Source: Isoetes taiwanensis
Lineage: Eukaryota > Streptophyta > Lycopodiopsida > Isoetales > Isoetaceae
NCBI GenBank assembly: GCA_021234155.1
Contig: JAJEKV010000024.1
Span: forward strand, 12,560,913-12,624,912
DNA: 64,000 bases
Reading direction: 5' to 3'
This document shows, piece by piece, positions 44,901 to 56,089 of the stretch; within the stretch, counting starts at the first letter, position 1; each line of letters starts with the position of its first letter. The notes beneath the pieces are model-generated. The model searched no databases. It was not told where the DNA came from and was given only the letters and a program-made list of their open reading frames with translations. The translations under genes were made by a program, and so were the position numbers.

Positions 44901-46741
44901 TTGCCAATAGTAACTAGATGACTGAAAGAAATGTACAATCCAGAAAAGCAATGTACAATCCAATTCCTATCTGTATTGCAGAACTATGTACAGTTTTATG
45001 TACCCACATCCAAATGTAGAAAGCTTCCTAGAAAAAAGAATTCATAAATGCATTCCATGTAGCTGTATTAGATATATTAGATATATGTATTTGGAGCCAA
45101 ATGTAGAAAAGCTTACTGGAAAATTGTAATTGCATTAAAATGTATCATAGAGTACAGCATGTATCAAAATGTTCCCCTATAGAAGACCACATGTTATACA
45201 AATGTACACACAGGCAGTTACCTACTTATCCTATTTTCTTAGTACATAAAAGTAACTCCTCAATAATATCTGGCAACACTGTACATCATGCACATTAATA
45301 ATATGCATGTACTAACATGATGTTTACACCAGCCTAGAAAAGCAAAACGATCCAACCCTACAAATCTTCACTTCAACCTACATTTTAAAACCCAAATGTA
45401 ATTAATATACTACAGAACAATTAATGCACAACCAATGCACAACTTCTAACTAATATCCATCTACCAATCTTACACCTGAACTAATAAAGAAAGACATGAA
45501 AGAAATCGATTATACATGCTTACCTTTTCCAATCAGCCCCAATGCACGAGGTAGATTCATATCCCATGTGCAGCCTGGTACCACGCAGTTGTTCCTTGTG
45601 CTAGCAAGATAGGAGATACATAATAGGCAGTAAGGATGTCTGCAAGATGCCAATACCACTGGGGAGGAACCAAAACACTGCTCGCAATTTGTGCAGGACT
45701 GAAAATCAGCATTTGGCTGCTCTGCAACTGAAACCAAAGAAAGAGGAGGAGGCTGCAAGCTAAGGACCGAGGAGTGGTCTAAGAACTCCCTCAACTCCAA
45801 AATCTTTGTGTCCCCCTCCTCAATTGCTCTCTTTTTTGAAGACCTTAAATTGAGTTCAGAATCTAGCTGCCTCAACTCAGATGCTTTTGCTTCCACTTCC
45901 TTGCTAAGCTCAGCTAGATCCCGCCCCCGCTTGCTCTTCTGCGCAATTCCATCCTCCACCTTCCATTTTATGTGCTCAAACTTCATAGCACTACCGTCAC
46001 TTTCATCCATCTGCTGTTGAAATGCCTGCAACTCTGACATCAGATTCAAGTAATTAGTCTCGGCCTCATGGACTAGCTTAGAATATACTGCCCTTTCCCC
46101 TTCCCTATGCTTCAAAGTCTCATATAGCTGGAGTCTCGTCTCCTATAAATTCTGCATCTCCTTACATATGCTTTCCTTCAAAGAGGATCTGCTCTCAAGA
46201 AATACATTCAAACTGTCCAGATCCTCTATTTGTAGAAAGTATCATAGGACTTGTGGCCCTTGGCATTGCTCGACTTAACTGTTACAACTTCAGTCAAAAC
46301 CTCGGATTCTTTGATCTTGCTTTTAGCTGTGGCTGTTTTTTTCACATCATCCCAATCAACTGATTCACCTTTTAAGTGTAAGGCAAATGCTCGAGCAAAA
46401 TACAGGGGAACATAGTGATTCTGTACATCTTTCCCACCGAATGCAAACTCGTACCACTTGAAAAATTCTGCCTGGTCTTCCAACTTCACCAGCTCATCCT
46501 TGTACCCGTACCTGGTAGGTTCCTTAGATTCCCAAACTTCTGTCACTAAAGAGTTGTACTCTGCAAATTTTTCCTTGAATTTCTTATTCGCCAGATCCCT
46601 TGTAGAAAATATTGTGTCCTCATTTCGGTTCTCCTTACTACAGCCAGGACTTCCAGACTTCAAATGTGTCCCTGCTTTGGAAGCCCTGGGAGATTTTCGG
46701 ACTGATGCAGGGGCAGCACTCTTCTTTGGTGTCTTTGCCAT
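41946..46741 (-). CDS. Spliced gene: coiled coil + RING-like + Ulp1-like segment
   Basis: A minus-strand gene in the transposon, opposite the transposase. ATG 46741 begins MAKTPKKSAAPASVRKSPRA, a basic start. I read exons at about 46741-45524 (donor AAAAG|GTAAGC), 44881-44849, 44794-44622, 44550-44456, 44377-44202, 44140-43855, 43793-43645, 43622-43355, 43278-43161, then several to 41946; most have clear GT and AG edges. Content in order: basic/acidic head, coiled coil, RING-like zinc cluster, low-complexity acidic/basic linker, Ulp1-like fold around HHVLVIFVLE. One frameshift (near 46226) and one TAG (near 46150) in exon 1 suggest decay. Ulp1 proteases travelling with plant DNA transposons are known; the RING addition is unusual. 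Confidence 0.6.
42234..42713 (-). CDS. Downstream exons of the Ulp1-like gene
   Basis: A 159-codon minus-strand frame, with a 64-codon frame overlapping at 42457-42651. The overlap suggests exon boundaries rather than a single exon: TTACTTACAG and TTCCAAG|G-like sites are visible. It includes GGNRCWTLFLEVNDGTYIFL and NEGCFFAYQDGIPC. A last frame at 41946-42215 is acidic at its end (EESSEDDEGG). I could not define the exact splicing. Confidence 0.4.
   Translation of the reverse strand: MANLTALDYLQGLLYLISKAFWVTIVNQHPVTIMALKCQSNYLMESSFVVHCRNHCCTGVPTIGIWCVWSDLPLDVLTAIVDKLYEQGIPRFKFIYGGNRCWTLFLEVNDGTYIFLFPLDIPLLKYPKYGNRCVMITDLPFKCIFNEGCFFAYQDGIPC
43355..43622 (-). CDS. Ulp1/SUMO-protease-like exon
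   Basis: The exon runs from acceptor AATGGCAG to donor AAATAT|GTGAGC. It encodes KCQYIMVPVQVEDPAHHVLV then SPAIIVLNSMTG. In Ulp1-family cysteine proteases a strand ending in HW precedes the catalytic His-Asp pair, with Asp in a DS motif; here HHVLV fits the His strand, and the Asp position reads Asn (LNS). The catalytic Cys would be expected about 80-100 residues further, around 42.6 kb, where VPIQLPDGVFFC lacks the usual DCG. Protease activity is therefore doubtful. Confidence 0.55.
45524..46741 (-). pseudogene. First exon region: coiled coil and RING-like cluster
   Basis: Two frames overlap across an indel near 46226. The first gives 171 codons, including FFKWYEFAFGGKDVQNHYVP. The second gives a 140-residue coiled coil (FQQQMDESDGSAMKFEHIKW, SKEVEAKASELRQLDSELNL) and then CTNCEQCF, SCRHPYCLLC and NNCVVPGC. 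The spacing C-x2-C, C-x-H-x2-C-x2-C, C-x4-C fits a RING C3HC4-type finger with a slightly long last pair. E3-ligase activity is inference from that pattern only. It ends at a strong donor site (45524|45523). Confidence 0.6.
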
Positions 46742-47127
46742 TGTCTATACCTGCAATGCAACAACAAATATCTTTTAATTGTATTAAAGGTGCAACAATC
46801 TGAGCTTGCACATGTAAACAAAAACCTAAAGTAATAAATTAAAAGCAGAAAGAAGAAAACTAGGGAAGAAGACGATTGTACCTTTGATTTGTTGAGAATG
46901 ACCAAGCGACTTCGGAAGAGCGTGCTTTAGTCGCTTGCGAGAGATCGAGGTGCCAGATCGCAGGGTAAAAGCAGAGAGATCAAAGGACAAAGAAACAAGA
47001 ACGGGGAAGAAAGAATTGGAGGGAATTTTCCATTGCCTATTTTCGGTCGAAAAAAAAAACCAAAATTCACGGTAATTATTATACATTTCTAAAAATGTAT
47101 ATGTATTAAAATGACCCAATATTTTAT

Positions 47128-47148
47128 CACCCTAACGTGCTTTTACCC
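47128..47148 (-). repeat. Right terminal inverted repeat of the DNA transposon
   Basis: Ends ACGTGCTTTTACCC and is followed by the second TGGA (47149-47152). Just inside, both ends of the element are AT-rich but no longer alike. Confidence 0.9.
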
Positions 47149-47152
47149 TGGA

Positions 47153-47258
47153 CCCTTACCTACACAGCTGGGGTCCATCCCTTACCCTATTAGATACTAT
47201 GCAATACAAAATATACAATCAAAGACATATACATAAGGTAAAGCCTAGCAGATAGTAC
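47153..47258. repeat. Dispersed repeat R, copy 2, right part
   Basis: CCCTTACCTACACAGCTGGG onward matches 850-956 of copy 1 and ends at GATAGTAC. Together with 5755-6181 it restores one R copy split by the DNA transposon. Confidence 0.85.
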
Positions 47259-47280
47259 CTTAAGAAATAGAAGCGACTTG

Positions 47281-47670
47281 TTCTAGTAGAACATACTTGT
47301 CGAATCTAAGATCAGCGGTCTCCAGGAAGCCGAAAATGAGAATACAACAGAGGTAATTGGTCATTTTTTCAAAGAAATTATGCATCTGCACAATCCAGGG
47401 TTTGTGCACTGTAGAAGGTTAGGAAAGATAGGAAGCTCCCATCGGCCTATTCTTGTCAAATTTGACAAGGTGGAAGATAGGGACAGGATAATGGCCAACA
47501 GGGCTGCGCTAAAGGGCCATAAACTATGGTTAGATCCTGATTTAACGCAAGCTCAGAATGAAATCAAGAAGAAGGAGTGGGCCAAGGTGAAGGAGGCAAG
47601 GGAAAATGGTGTAATTGCATACCTTGACAGGAATGGCAAGGCGGTGATTACCAGCAGGAAGCGGACATAG
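47281..47670 (+). pseudogene. LINE-B1 ORF1, C-terminal domain
   Basis: Coiled-coil residues (EAENENTTEVIGHFFKE) lead into RPILVKFDKVEDRDRIM and LKGHKLWLDPDLTQAQ, which match the C-terminal domain of non-LTR ORF1 proteins. It ends at TAG 47668. The 5' part is missing; frames before 47310 contain stops. Function is RNA binding by family analogy. Confidence 0.7.
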
Positions 47671-47694
47671 GAACTTCGGGCCTTAAGGTGCATG

Positions 47695-49190
47695 GCTTGG
47701 AATGCACATGGAGCAAAACAAAGCAAAATGGAGGCGATTCATGATGTTTGGAGTGATATGGATATGGTTTTAAATGATTGAAAACATGGCAACATCGGGC
47801 AAGAGCTTTGCCTATGTTGTTCAGATACCAATTAGTGGGAAATGTTTGGAATGAGAAATCAAAACAAATGGGTCGAGGGCATGGTGGCATAGCAGTTTAT
47901 GTCAAGGACAAGGTATCACATTTGGTAAAGCTGAAACATAAACACATTCGGAATCAACATCTCTGGATAGAAATCAGTTTGAAAAATAAGACTCTCATGA
48001 TTGCAATATGTTATTATGCTCCCTTGCAAATGAAATTGTATGAAGACAGGGATTTCGATAAAACAAATCCGTTTCATGACTTGTCCAAAGAAGTGATGGC
48101 TTTTCAGGAGCATGCAGAGGTAATGGTGGTTGGTGATTTTAATGCGAGGATTGGATCAGACCAGACTTTAGCATATGCACAGCCAATGAATGTCACATTA
48201 GAGGAAGTGGAAGATGCGAGGTATGCCAGGAAGTCTTCTGATCAAGACTCTAACACAATGGGCAGATTGTTTTTAGAATTTGGAACCGCCTGTGACTTGA
48301 AGATACTGAATGGGATTGACATGTTTCCTCACTCTGGTGGTTACACCTGCATCACACACAACGGGGCAAGCGCAATTGATTTTGTTTTAGCAAAACAGTC
48401 AGACCTGATCAGGGGATTTACAGTAGGGCCGAAGTTACTGGAATCTGATCATGCTCCTCTCTTCTTTGACATCGCATGTGATGCTATATCTGCAAAAGAA
48501 CAGGGCATAAGACACGTTGAAAACAGGCTAAAGTTAGCATATGAAAAGCATTCTATCTATAAAAATACTTTAGAGGATTTGCTTGATGGCTTTTATTGGT
48601 CAGGCTATTTAAAGGCAGATATTGAAGCCTTTTCACAGATAGTTGAGGATGCTGCAAAGGCCACGTTTGGGAAAACTTCCACAACAATGCGTAGGGGGAA
48701 TAGCTGGTATGACTCTGAATGCAAGCAGGCTAGAAAACAAATCCCAAAAGGGACAAGACATAAGCCGAAATGGTACAAAGAATTACTCAGAAGGAAGAAG
48801 AGGGCATATATGAATAGAAGGCAAGACTGGTTACAACAGAAATTGCACCAAAGCCCGAAATCATTCTGGAAAATTCTTCAGCCGAAGAGTAACCCTGCTA
48901 TATTAGATCAAGCCCAACTTGCTGAATATATTAGGAACTTATATGAAATACCTGCTGAACCAATGGAGCAGCTCGGGCTTAATGAAGAACTTTTCACATA
49001 TGCGGATGTTAAATTTGCTTTGCAAAAAATTGCAAATGGCAAGGCCTTGGACATGCAGGGTTTCGGAGTTGAACTCTTCAAGTGGTCTGGATATAGAGTT
49101 TGTCGGCATCTTGACCCGTCTCTTGAATCGTCTTTAATCTGCAGGGACTTCCAAGGGAATGGAGAGAAAATAGAGTGCATCCGATCCTGA
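47695..49190 (+). pseudogene. LINE-B1 ORF2: endonuclease and start of RT
   Basis: It begins MAWNAHGAKQSK (47695), has a TGA at 47779 with a frame change, and then runs 470 codons. Endonuclease marks are GRGHGGIAVYVKD, VVGDFNARIGS (48126 on), GASAIDFVLAKQSD and SDHAPL. A basic linker (WYDSECKQARKQ, RRKKRAYMNRRQDW) leads to the RT fingers, ADVKFALQKIANGKALDMQG. A frameshift near 49100 ends this frame. The APE catalytic Asn/Asp (GDFN) and SDH are present. Confidence 0.85.
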
Positions 49191-50857
49191 AGAGTGGTGA
49201 TGCTCATCAGATTGCAAACTATCGGACGATTTTGATAGGCAATACTTTCACTAAGATTATGGCTACTTTGTTAGAACAAAGATTAAGCCATTGGGCTGAG
49301 ATGAATGACAAACGGAGTATTGTACAGGCTGGTTTCCGGAAAGACCATTGCACATTGGACCATGCGTTAGTGCTGAGAGTTCTCTGTGAGCATGCTAAGC
49401 GTCCGAGACACACACTGTTCGTGGCATTCATAGATTTTTCCAAGGCATTCGACCACGGTGCCAAAGGCGTAATATGGGAAAGAGAATGGAACAAATTGGG
49501 GTCCCTCAAAATTTGAGGGTCATCGTGGCGAGAACTTTATTCAGAAGTTGTTGTCAAATTATCCAAATATGCAGACATTGATATTCACAGCACCATAGGC
49601 GTGAGACAGGGGTGTCCTTTGTCTCCGACACTCTTTGGCATTTATATCGATGAATTGGATACATGGATGCAGCAGAGATGCTTGTTTGGTACGGATATGG
49701 GAGGCTACCTGCTGCAAATGCTCTTGTACGCAGATGATGTCATTTTGGTATCTACATCTAGATGTGGCCTGCAGGAGATGTTACACCATTTAGAGCAATT
49801 TTGCAGTGAGAAGGCAATGTCAGTAAACTTAACCAAGACAAAAGTGATGGTCGTTGGGACCGTAGACCGTCCTCTTTTCTTCTATAAGGATCAGCCCCTG
49901 GAAAATGTAAACAGTTATAAATATTTAGGCTTGGAATTTGATGCAAGATATTCATGGAACATATGTGTTGACAAACGGGTATCAGGAGGGAAGAAAGCCC
50001 TGTACGCTATGATGAATAGATGTTGGAGCGCAAATTTGTCTAGTTGGCTACTGAGGAAGACTCTATTCAAGACTCTTGTTCAAACAAATTGTAATGTATG
50101 TATGGTTCTCCAATTTGGGGACCTAGCCTATCTGCGAGACAATGGAAGCGGATTGAGTCCGTCTTGAAAGTGTTTCTGGTAGAAGAATTGGGTGTGAAAT
50201 CTCAGACACCATTTGCCATTATGCTTGCGGAGGCGGCTATGCTTCCGTTGGAAGTTGAAGCTCTGTGTCAAGCCATAAATTTTGCTAACAGGGTCAAGCT
50301 GCAGCCCGCTCATAGACCTTCAAAAATTGCTTATGAGCAATCCCAGGCATCGGGTTGGGGGCAAGATTTGATGAAGTGGGCGGCGAGTTGGGGTATAACG
50401 AAGAAAAATTGGCGGACTTCGGGCTGGGGTGCGGGATTTGGTGCAGGAACTTGCGCTTTCTAGATTATGGCAGTCGAAGGGAAGTAGAATGCAGCAATAT
50501 CTGGATGAAATAAATCAGATGGTTATTTACAGTGAACACGATTATCTGAATTCAAACATACCGAGATATTTGAAACATATGGTGGCAAGGTACAGGATGA
50601 GTTCCCATCACCTGAGGTCAGAAACGGGCAGATGGTCAGGGGTACCGAAGGAAAACAGGTTATGCTCATTCTGCACACATGGAAGTATTGAGGATGAAAA
50701 ACATGTTTTGCTGGAATGTCCTGCTTATGCACATATCAGGATGAAATATGGTGTAGACATTGCGCGATTTCACTTGATTTTTGAGATGGAACCATATACT
50801 CTTGGTAGATTTATCAAGGATATAGATTCCCATCATTCTTTTCTTTCAAATTTATGA
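49175..50857 (+). pseudogene. LINE-B1 ORF2: RT palm and zinc tail
   Basis: Three frames continue the ORF. 49175-49516 carries NYRTILIGNTFTKIMATLLE and FIDFSKAFDH. 49601-50167 carries RQGCPLSPTLFGIYIDELD and the catalytic LLYADDVILV. 50429-50857 carries the tail with LCSFCTHGSIEDEKHVLLEC (C-x2-C, H, C). Breaks lie near 49520, 50100 and 50440. The lineage resembles LINE-B2. Confidence 0.85.
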
Positions 50858-50938
50858 AGTTTTTACATTGTACATTTGCTGCCCCATGACCTTAAGGTCC
50901 AAAAAGGGCATGATTCAATACATTATTATTATTATTAC

Positions 50939-53900
50939 TAATGTAATTGATAACCTTCTTCTCCAAACCACGGATATCAAAACCATTGTTGGCAAAGCAT
51001 CTAATCAATCCTCTAATGTCTAATGCAGCCTTTTCCGGGCATGAATTAACATACATATAAGGTAGCAGCTAGGGCCTGCAGCTGTCGGCATGTACGAACT
51101 TTAGTGCATGAAAGGGCAAAATGTCCCTTTTGTCATACCTGGTGGTTTTATATATCCCATTGAAATTGTTAATAATCTCAATGGATAAATTCAAAAAGTT
51201 AACCTTGTATCCCTGTGGGTTTTCCAGTCCATACCTCGTGTGAAATACCGTTTCTTCCTTGATTCCAAGCTTGCTCATATCATAAATGCTGACATTTTCA
51301 ACTGAATCCCCAAGCGTTGTCTTCAAGAAATCTCTAAACACAGGGCAATTTATGGCCAAAAGGTCATCAATATATCTAAAGACATACTTAAACATAGCAA
51401 TTTCTTTGTATCTGCCCTGAGATGCCAGGTTCTTGATAAAGCCTACCTCAAACCACGCCAAGTACAAGTTGCACCAATTTGGGCTGCATGTGAAACCCAT
51501 CGGAATACCTCACACCTGTTGCCATACTTTGTCACCCATTGCTATGAAGCAATTAGACAATAGCCAATGATTAGCTTTGACAAAATCATGTCGCTCCATT
51601 TTAGACCAGCATTTGCCTTTTGGATCAGTTTTAAACCATTTGGTAGCTACCCATTAGGTGTTTGTTTAATCCATAAGCAGCATTGATTACCATTTCAATG
51701 GCCTTGCAGATGCCTTTATCTCCAAGCAGGGGGATATTTTCATAACAGCTGGTTATATCTACCACAAAGATATCATGGATTTTGGGAGGTAGATTAATAA
51801 CAATGTCATACACAGAGTTAATCACCCAGCTCGTATTAACCTTCCCCAGAATCATGGTGTGGATGTTAGCACTCAACATCTTGGCAATATCAGGCCAGTG
51901 GGCAAGAATATCATTAAGCCCAGCAGTGATAATTTGTGAAATTTCAGTATAAATGGTGTTGTGGCCATTGGTGATCCATCTACAGTCGTGTTTATGTGCC
52001 TTATACACACCAGCGAGTATGGTAATTTTTCATATTCAAAGCCAGTATACCCAATCAGCCCTTGTACATCCTCCTTAATTCTAGCTTGGATATCTTTACG
52101 TGGGCTGTGTATGATCAAAAAATCATGGTTGCTCAGTCTTTGCAAGGCCATGTCCCTAACATGCTTGGGACAAATAAAAACCGAATTATTGGTGGCTTTG
52201 TCAACCCCAGAAACATAGAAATTAGTAGCCAGCCACTCAATGTTCCTGATGACACTTGGGTCCATTAATGCGAATTTTCTTGTGCCCTCATTATTAATGG
52301 CAATCCGAATTCTTCCTGTGGCAATATCAATGACCCTCATTTTGAAGACTTTTTTTTTCTCTTCTTCCATATCAGGGTAGGAATATTTTATGTGCCTCAA
52401 AGAAAAGGTCACAAACCTTTGCAATTTCGTCTTGAAATTCTTTGATAACCAACACCCTGTCAGGGATATGATTAAGGCCTTCTTTAAGCATGTTTCTAAG
52501 CATTTTGTTCCTCACCACTGTCATCTTAGTGGTTTGAACATGTCCAATTATAGGATCGACAAAAGCTGCAATATTGGGATCCATGCAAGGGCAGGGAACC
52601 TCAGCCTCTTGTGCAAAAATGTAGAAAGGTTTATAAAAGATATCACGAAGATTTTCACAGTACTTCCAGCCAAACATGGTATTGTTCATCATTTCCAGTC
52701 CAATCTCACCAAAACACTCATTGGCCACTTTGTGTAAAATCCTAGGCAGGCAGATTTGGTCTTGCACCTTGGATAAGAAGGTGCAGTGTATGATTTTAAA
52801 TTTGCATTTAGGTCTCTCATCAACCAAAGACAGTCTCCCCTGACAGTTCAGGCCGAGTGGCATCAGTCCGTTATTTATGAGGGGATTTATCATAAAGACA
52901 AACACATTCATTCCATAGTAGCATACTTTTTAGGAAAAGTACAGAACAAGTGTAAGAGTATTAGATAAGTCAAAACATACCGAGAGATTATGCCGAGTAG
53001 TCCAGTTCCACACTACCAGAAGTAGCCTTCTCTCGAGTAGCCATATTTTTGTTTTTGGTGACCGAATGGCCAGCAGGGATTTGAGTACCAATGCATTCAA
53101 TTGATGTGCTGTCAGAACCGTCAGGGACATCAATCACAGGTTTAGTAGTGATTCTTGGTGGCTTTGTAACAGTACTCAGCCTACTACCAGAAGGGCTGAC
53201 AGCACCTTTGCGGGCAGCTCTACTCGTATTTTTGCTAACAACAGTACCTAAATCTTTCAGAAATGACACTGGTTTGATGGTCTTTTCGCAAATCTCCACC
53301 ATTTTACATTTGGCTAGGTTGAGCTTCAAATCTGACTATGGATCAGCAGCGAGTCTCGTGGTCATATAAATTAGTATCTCCCGTACCTCGAGGTATGATA
53401 TAAATGCCATGATACTGGTTTTCAGAGGTCCTTTGAGAAAACCCCTAAATGCAACCATCTGTGCAGCAGTAGACATGTTAGGATATAGAACATCTAAATT
53501 GTTTAACATTTACCAGACTGCACGATCCAGCCAAGTCATGTTGTCTCCACAAGCAGCGTTCTTATTTTTCCTCTTGTCTCTATATTCACAAATGCATTAG
53601 ATATACGGGCAAAGCGTTCTCCACAATCTTTTCAGGTAGAAATCCCCTCTATTAATGTTAGGGTATGCCATGTGCCCCTTCTGGCTGACATATATAAATT
53701 TGCTCTTGGTGCAGGTTTTATCAAAGAAGTGAGTACCAACCAACATTGCACATGATCTCCTCTTTTTTGACAAACTTTTCCATTCTCATAGCAGCATTGT
53801 AGGCAGCGGATATTTGGTCCTTAGTAAGGTCACCGAGGAGTATCCATGTATCTTTGCTAATGGGAGCAAGGGCACCAAAATTCTTGGTTCTCCATATCCC

Positions 53901-54540
53901 TTGATTGCAGACCAGTGCGTGGCTTTCCACAGGACATTCCGGGATAATAGGGAATTTAAGCAGTTGTTCAATGTAAACTCAAAATCATCCATATTGCCAA
54001 CCCCATCAGGATCATTATTGGCATTAATATTGGCCTTGTCCTGTTCAGTAAGAAGTAATTCAAAAGGATCATCCACATCAGTTGCATTGCAGTATTGTGC
54101 TACTGCAGGCTTATCATTGATATTGTTTGCTTTTTCCAAAGCCTTAAGCCCAACAAAATACTGGCCCTTGCATTTGTCCTCCTTAGCAGTCCATTGGTAA
54201 ATCATGCCGGGCAGGTTATTTTACAAATCGTCTATAACTTTGACAATCATGTCAACATCACCCCCTACCTTGTTGATAACAGAAAATGCTCTAATCCATT
54301 GGTTAAAGCCAAGATGTAAAATGGCTGAACACTGATCAGATCCCCTAGCCATTTCCTTCTGCAGTATATATTTATGAGCCTTGATATCTTTGATGCAGCA
54401 TAGTACATTCTGTATAGCATAGCTTGGCACCTTCAGATTTGAAATAAACCATACCCAATAGCTGCAAGCTCCTTGTTCCATACGGTAACACTGTCTCAAA
54501 TATAGTTTCTTTTTCCTGTATGAAATGCAGTGATAGTCAG
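50939..54540 (-). pseudogene. Penelope-like/RYIDD-type reverse transcriptase gene
   Basis: A minus-strand gene in several frames with few stops. N-terminal half (54499-53000) is unrecognised, including WKATHWSAIKGYGEP and NLDVLYPNMSTAAQMVAFRG. Then KVANECFGEIGLEMMNNTM; SGVDKATNNSVFICPK (52180 region); YKAHKHDCRWITN; VVDITSCYENIPL (palm Asp, about 51760); GIPMGFTCSPNW; RYIDDLLAI (catalytic, about 51375); and YDKRDILPFHALKF. The order and RYIDD box match Penelope-like RTs of cnidarians and early plants rather than LINE or LTR enzymes. No GIY-YIG endonuclease was seen. Breaks include a TAA near 54222, an indel near 52400 and a TAG near 51070. LINE-B1 truncates the end. Confidence 0.6.
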
Positions 54541-55244
54541 TAGAAAGTCACCATAAGTAGAAGACTTTTCAGACATGTACAACACATTAAGCTAAAATAC
54601 TTAATATTTGAGTCCCAGATTTCGGTGACCCTGGTAAGACCAAGGAACTGAAATTCCTAAAAAAATCCAGTCCACGCTAGCCTGAGAAAAAGCCTACTAG
54701 CCGTGACATCCACACTCGTCAATCCCACATGTAGTATTATCAGCCCATACTTGGATAAAAATTCATGATGGCACTTGCAATCTTGGGACCACAAATATTA
54801 AATCTTTAGCTAACAGTAAAATTAATATCATCCAAGAACAATGGTTCAACTGGTAAACTCCCTAACGGTTCAATAGAATACAGAGCAAGCCATATTCAGA
54901 CATGTTTGTCTATAAAATTATAACCCAAGTGGGATATAGGAGCCTTCCCCAAAAATAGCTCGTCATGCTCATTATATGCCTTATGTGAATCAGTCTTAAT
55001 TAAAACCAAATTATTTTCAACAAGTAGAGACCTACCATGTATAACCTTGACTGGTTTATTCATTACAACCTTTATAATCAGCTTTGTTAAATATGTAGGT
55101 CACATGCATATTTGCAATTAGATAATAGCCTAATGTAAACTTGCAGCAGGATATAACTCTACATACAGCCCTGATATCTGTTTTTAACCATAACATCCCA
55201 TAGGACATATCTCCAATGCACATGCATAGACAGCAGAAACTATT

Positions 55245-55800
55245 TACTGTCACGATTCTGTTATTATAAGCAATGAGTTTGTACTCTAAATGGCAGTATA
55301 TTTCAACCATAAGCTTGTATTTCAGCACATTATACTACAACCATAAGTGTGCGTTACACATGCCATAAACATTTGCTCAATAGTGCTGCTGCTCAAGCAA
55401 TAATCTATAAAGGTAGACATACAGTACTAAAATGAACTCAGGTAATTATAGCTAGGTTGTAAGGAAACCAAGCTAACCCATTACCATGCTAACAGAGAAC
55501 ATGGAAATTAAAAGCATGCAAAGAGTTATTCTCTGTCACGATTTTCAAGATGCACAGTATATTTTAGTCATAAGTCTGTAATACAAGTGCAATAGATATT
55601 TGATAAACATTACTGCTGCTCAAGCACTAAAATTCAAAGGTAGAAATACAGCGTTCATATTAGGCCAATGGGTAGGGCACAAGTAGTCATAGCTTGGTTA
55701 TATAAAAACCCTGACACATAACCATACTATTAGAGAATACAAAATTAATCAGCATGCACAGGGGTTATCTTTGTCACAATTTTCATGAGATAAACGTGTT
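55245..55800. repeat. Diverged tandem repeat, ~220-285-bp units
   Basis: GTCACGATTCTG (55249), GTCACGATTTTC (55535) and GTCACAATTTTC (55772) head related segments that include CATAAGYYTGTA, AAGGTAGAMATACAG and TTATRKAAACC motifs. Identity is moderate. No gene is seen between 54550 and 55740. Confidence 0.5.
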
Positions 55801-55966
55801 CTTTTACAAAAGTCAGTGCATCTTCCCTTCCTGTTCCATTAGTTGTGGCAGGACCAAAAGAGCCGATTCCAGAAAACATTCCACAAGCCAGCGCACCAAT
55901 TTCTTTAGCCAGATATGAACTTGAAAGCAAAAAAAGCAACAATAAGAGGAGAAACGGGTACCTGCA
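55745..55966 (-). CDS. Possible last exon of an unknown gene
   Basis: After an acceptor, TTGGCTGCAG, the minus strand encodes YPFLLLLLLFLLSSSYLAKE, a hydrophobic stretch like a membrane span or signal, then IGALACGMFSGIGSFGPATT and ends VHAD at TAA 55745. The hydrophobic run plus a Gly-rich patch suggests a membrane protein. It lies between the RT gene and LINE-A2. I recognise no family. It might belong with the exon at 59966-60337. Confidence 0.35.
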   Translation of the reverse strand, partial: CRYPFLLLLLLFLLSSSYLAKEIGALACGMFSGIGSFGPATTNGTGREDALTFVKEHVYLMKIVTKITPVHAD

Positions 55967-56089
55967 GCCAACCAACACAACATTAGCAAAACAATGGTAA
56001 CGAGCGAGGGCCAAAAGGTACATTAGGTTTCTCAGCTCTTCGCTGATCACCTATTGTGGCCTTTTTACCCCAAATCCATATTTAGCTCT

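Larger units (their letters stand above)
47259..50938 (+). mobile_element. LINE-B1, 5'-truncated
   Basis: Non-LTR element with a partial ORF1, endonuclease, RT, zinc tail and a 3' end of GACCTTAAGGTC hairpin plus (ATT)n (50922-50937). ORF2 is broken by a handful of indels. It sits between repeat R and a minus-strand RT gene whose last codons reach the (ATT)n tail, so it appears to have truncated that gene. I could not find a target duplication. LINE-B2 (57222-59745) is a sister copy. Confidence 0.85.

Noticed and set aside
47259-50938. Target duplication for LINE-B1
   Set aside because: GATAGTAC on the left and ACTAATGTAATT on the right do not match; the 5' boundary remains uncertain.
50939-54540. 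Telomerase reverse transcriptase
   Set aside because: The RYIDD box, CSP motif and YDKRD segment fit Penelope-like RTs; no TERT RNA-binding motifs were seen.
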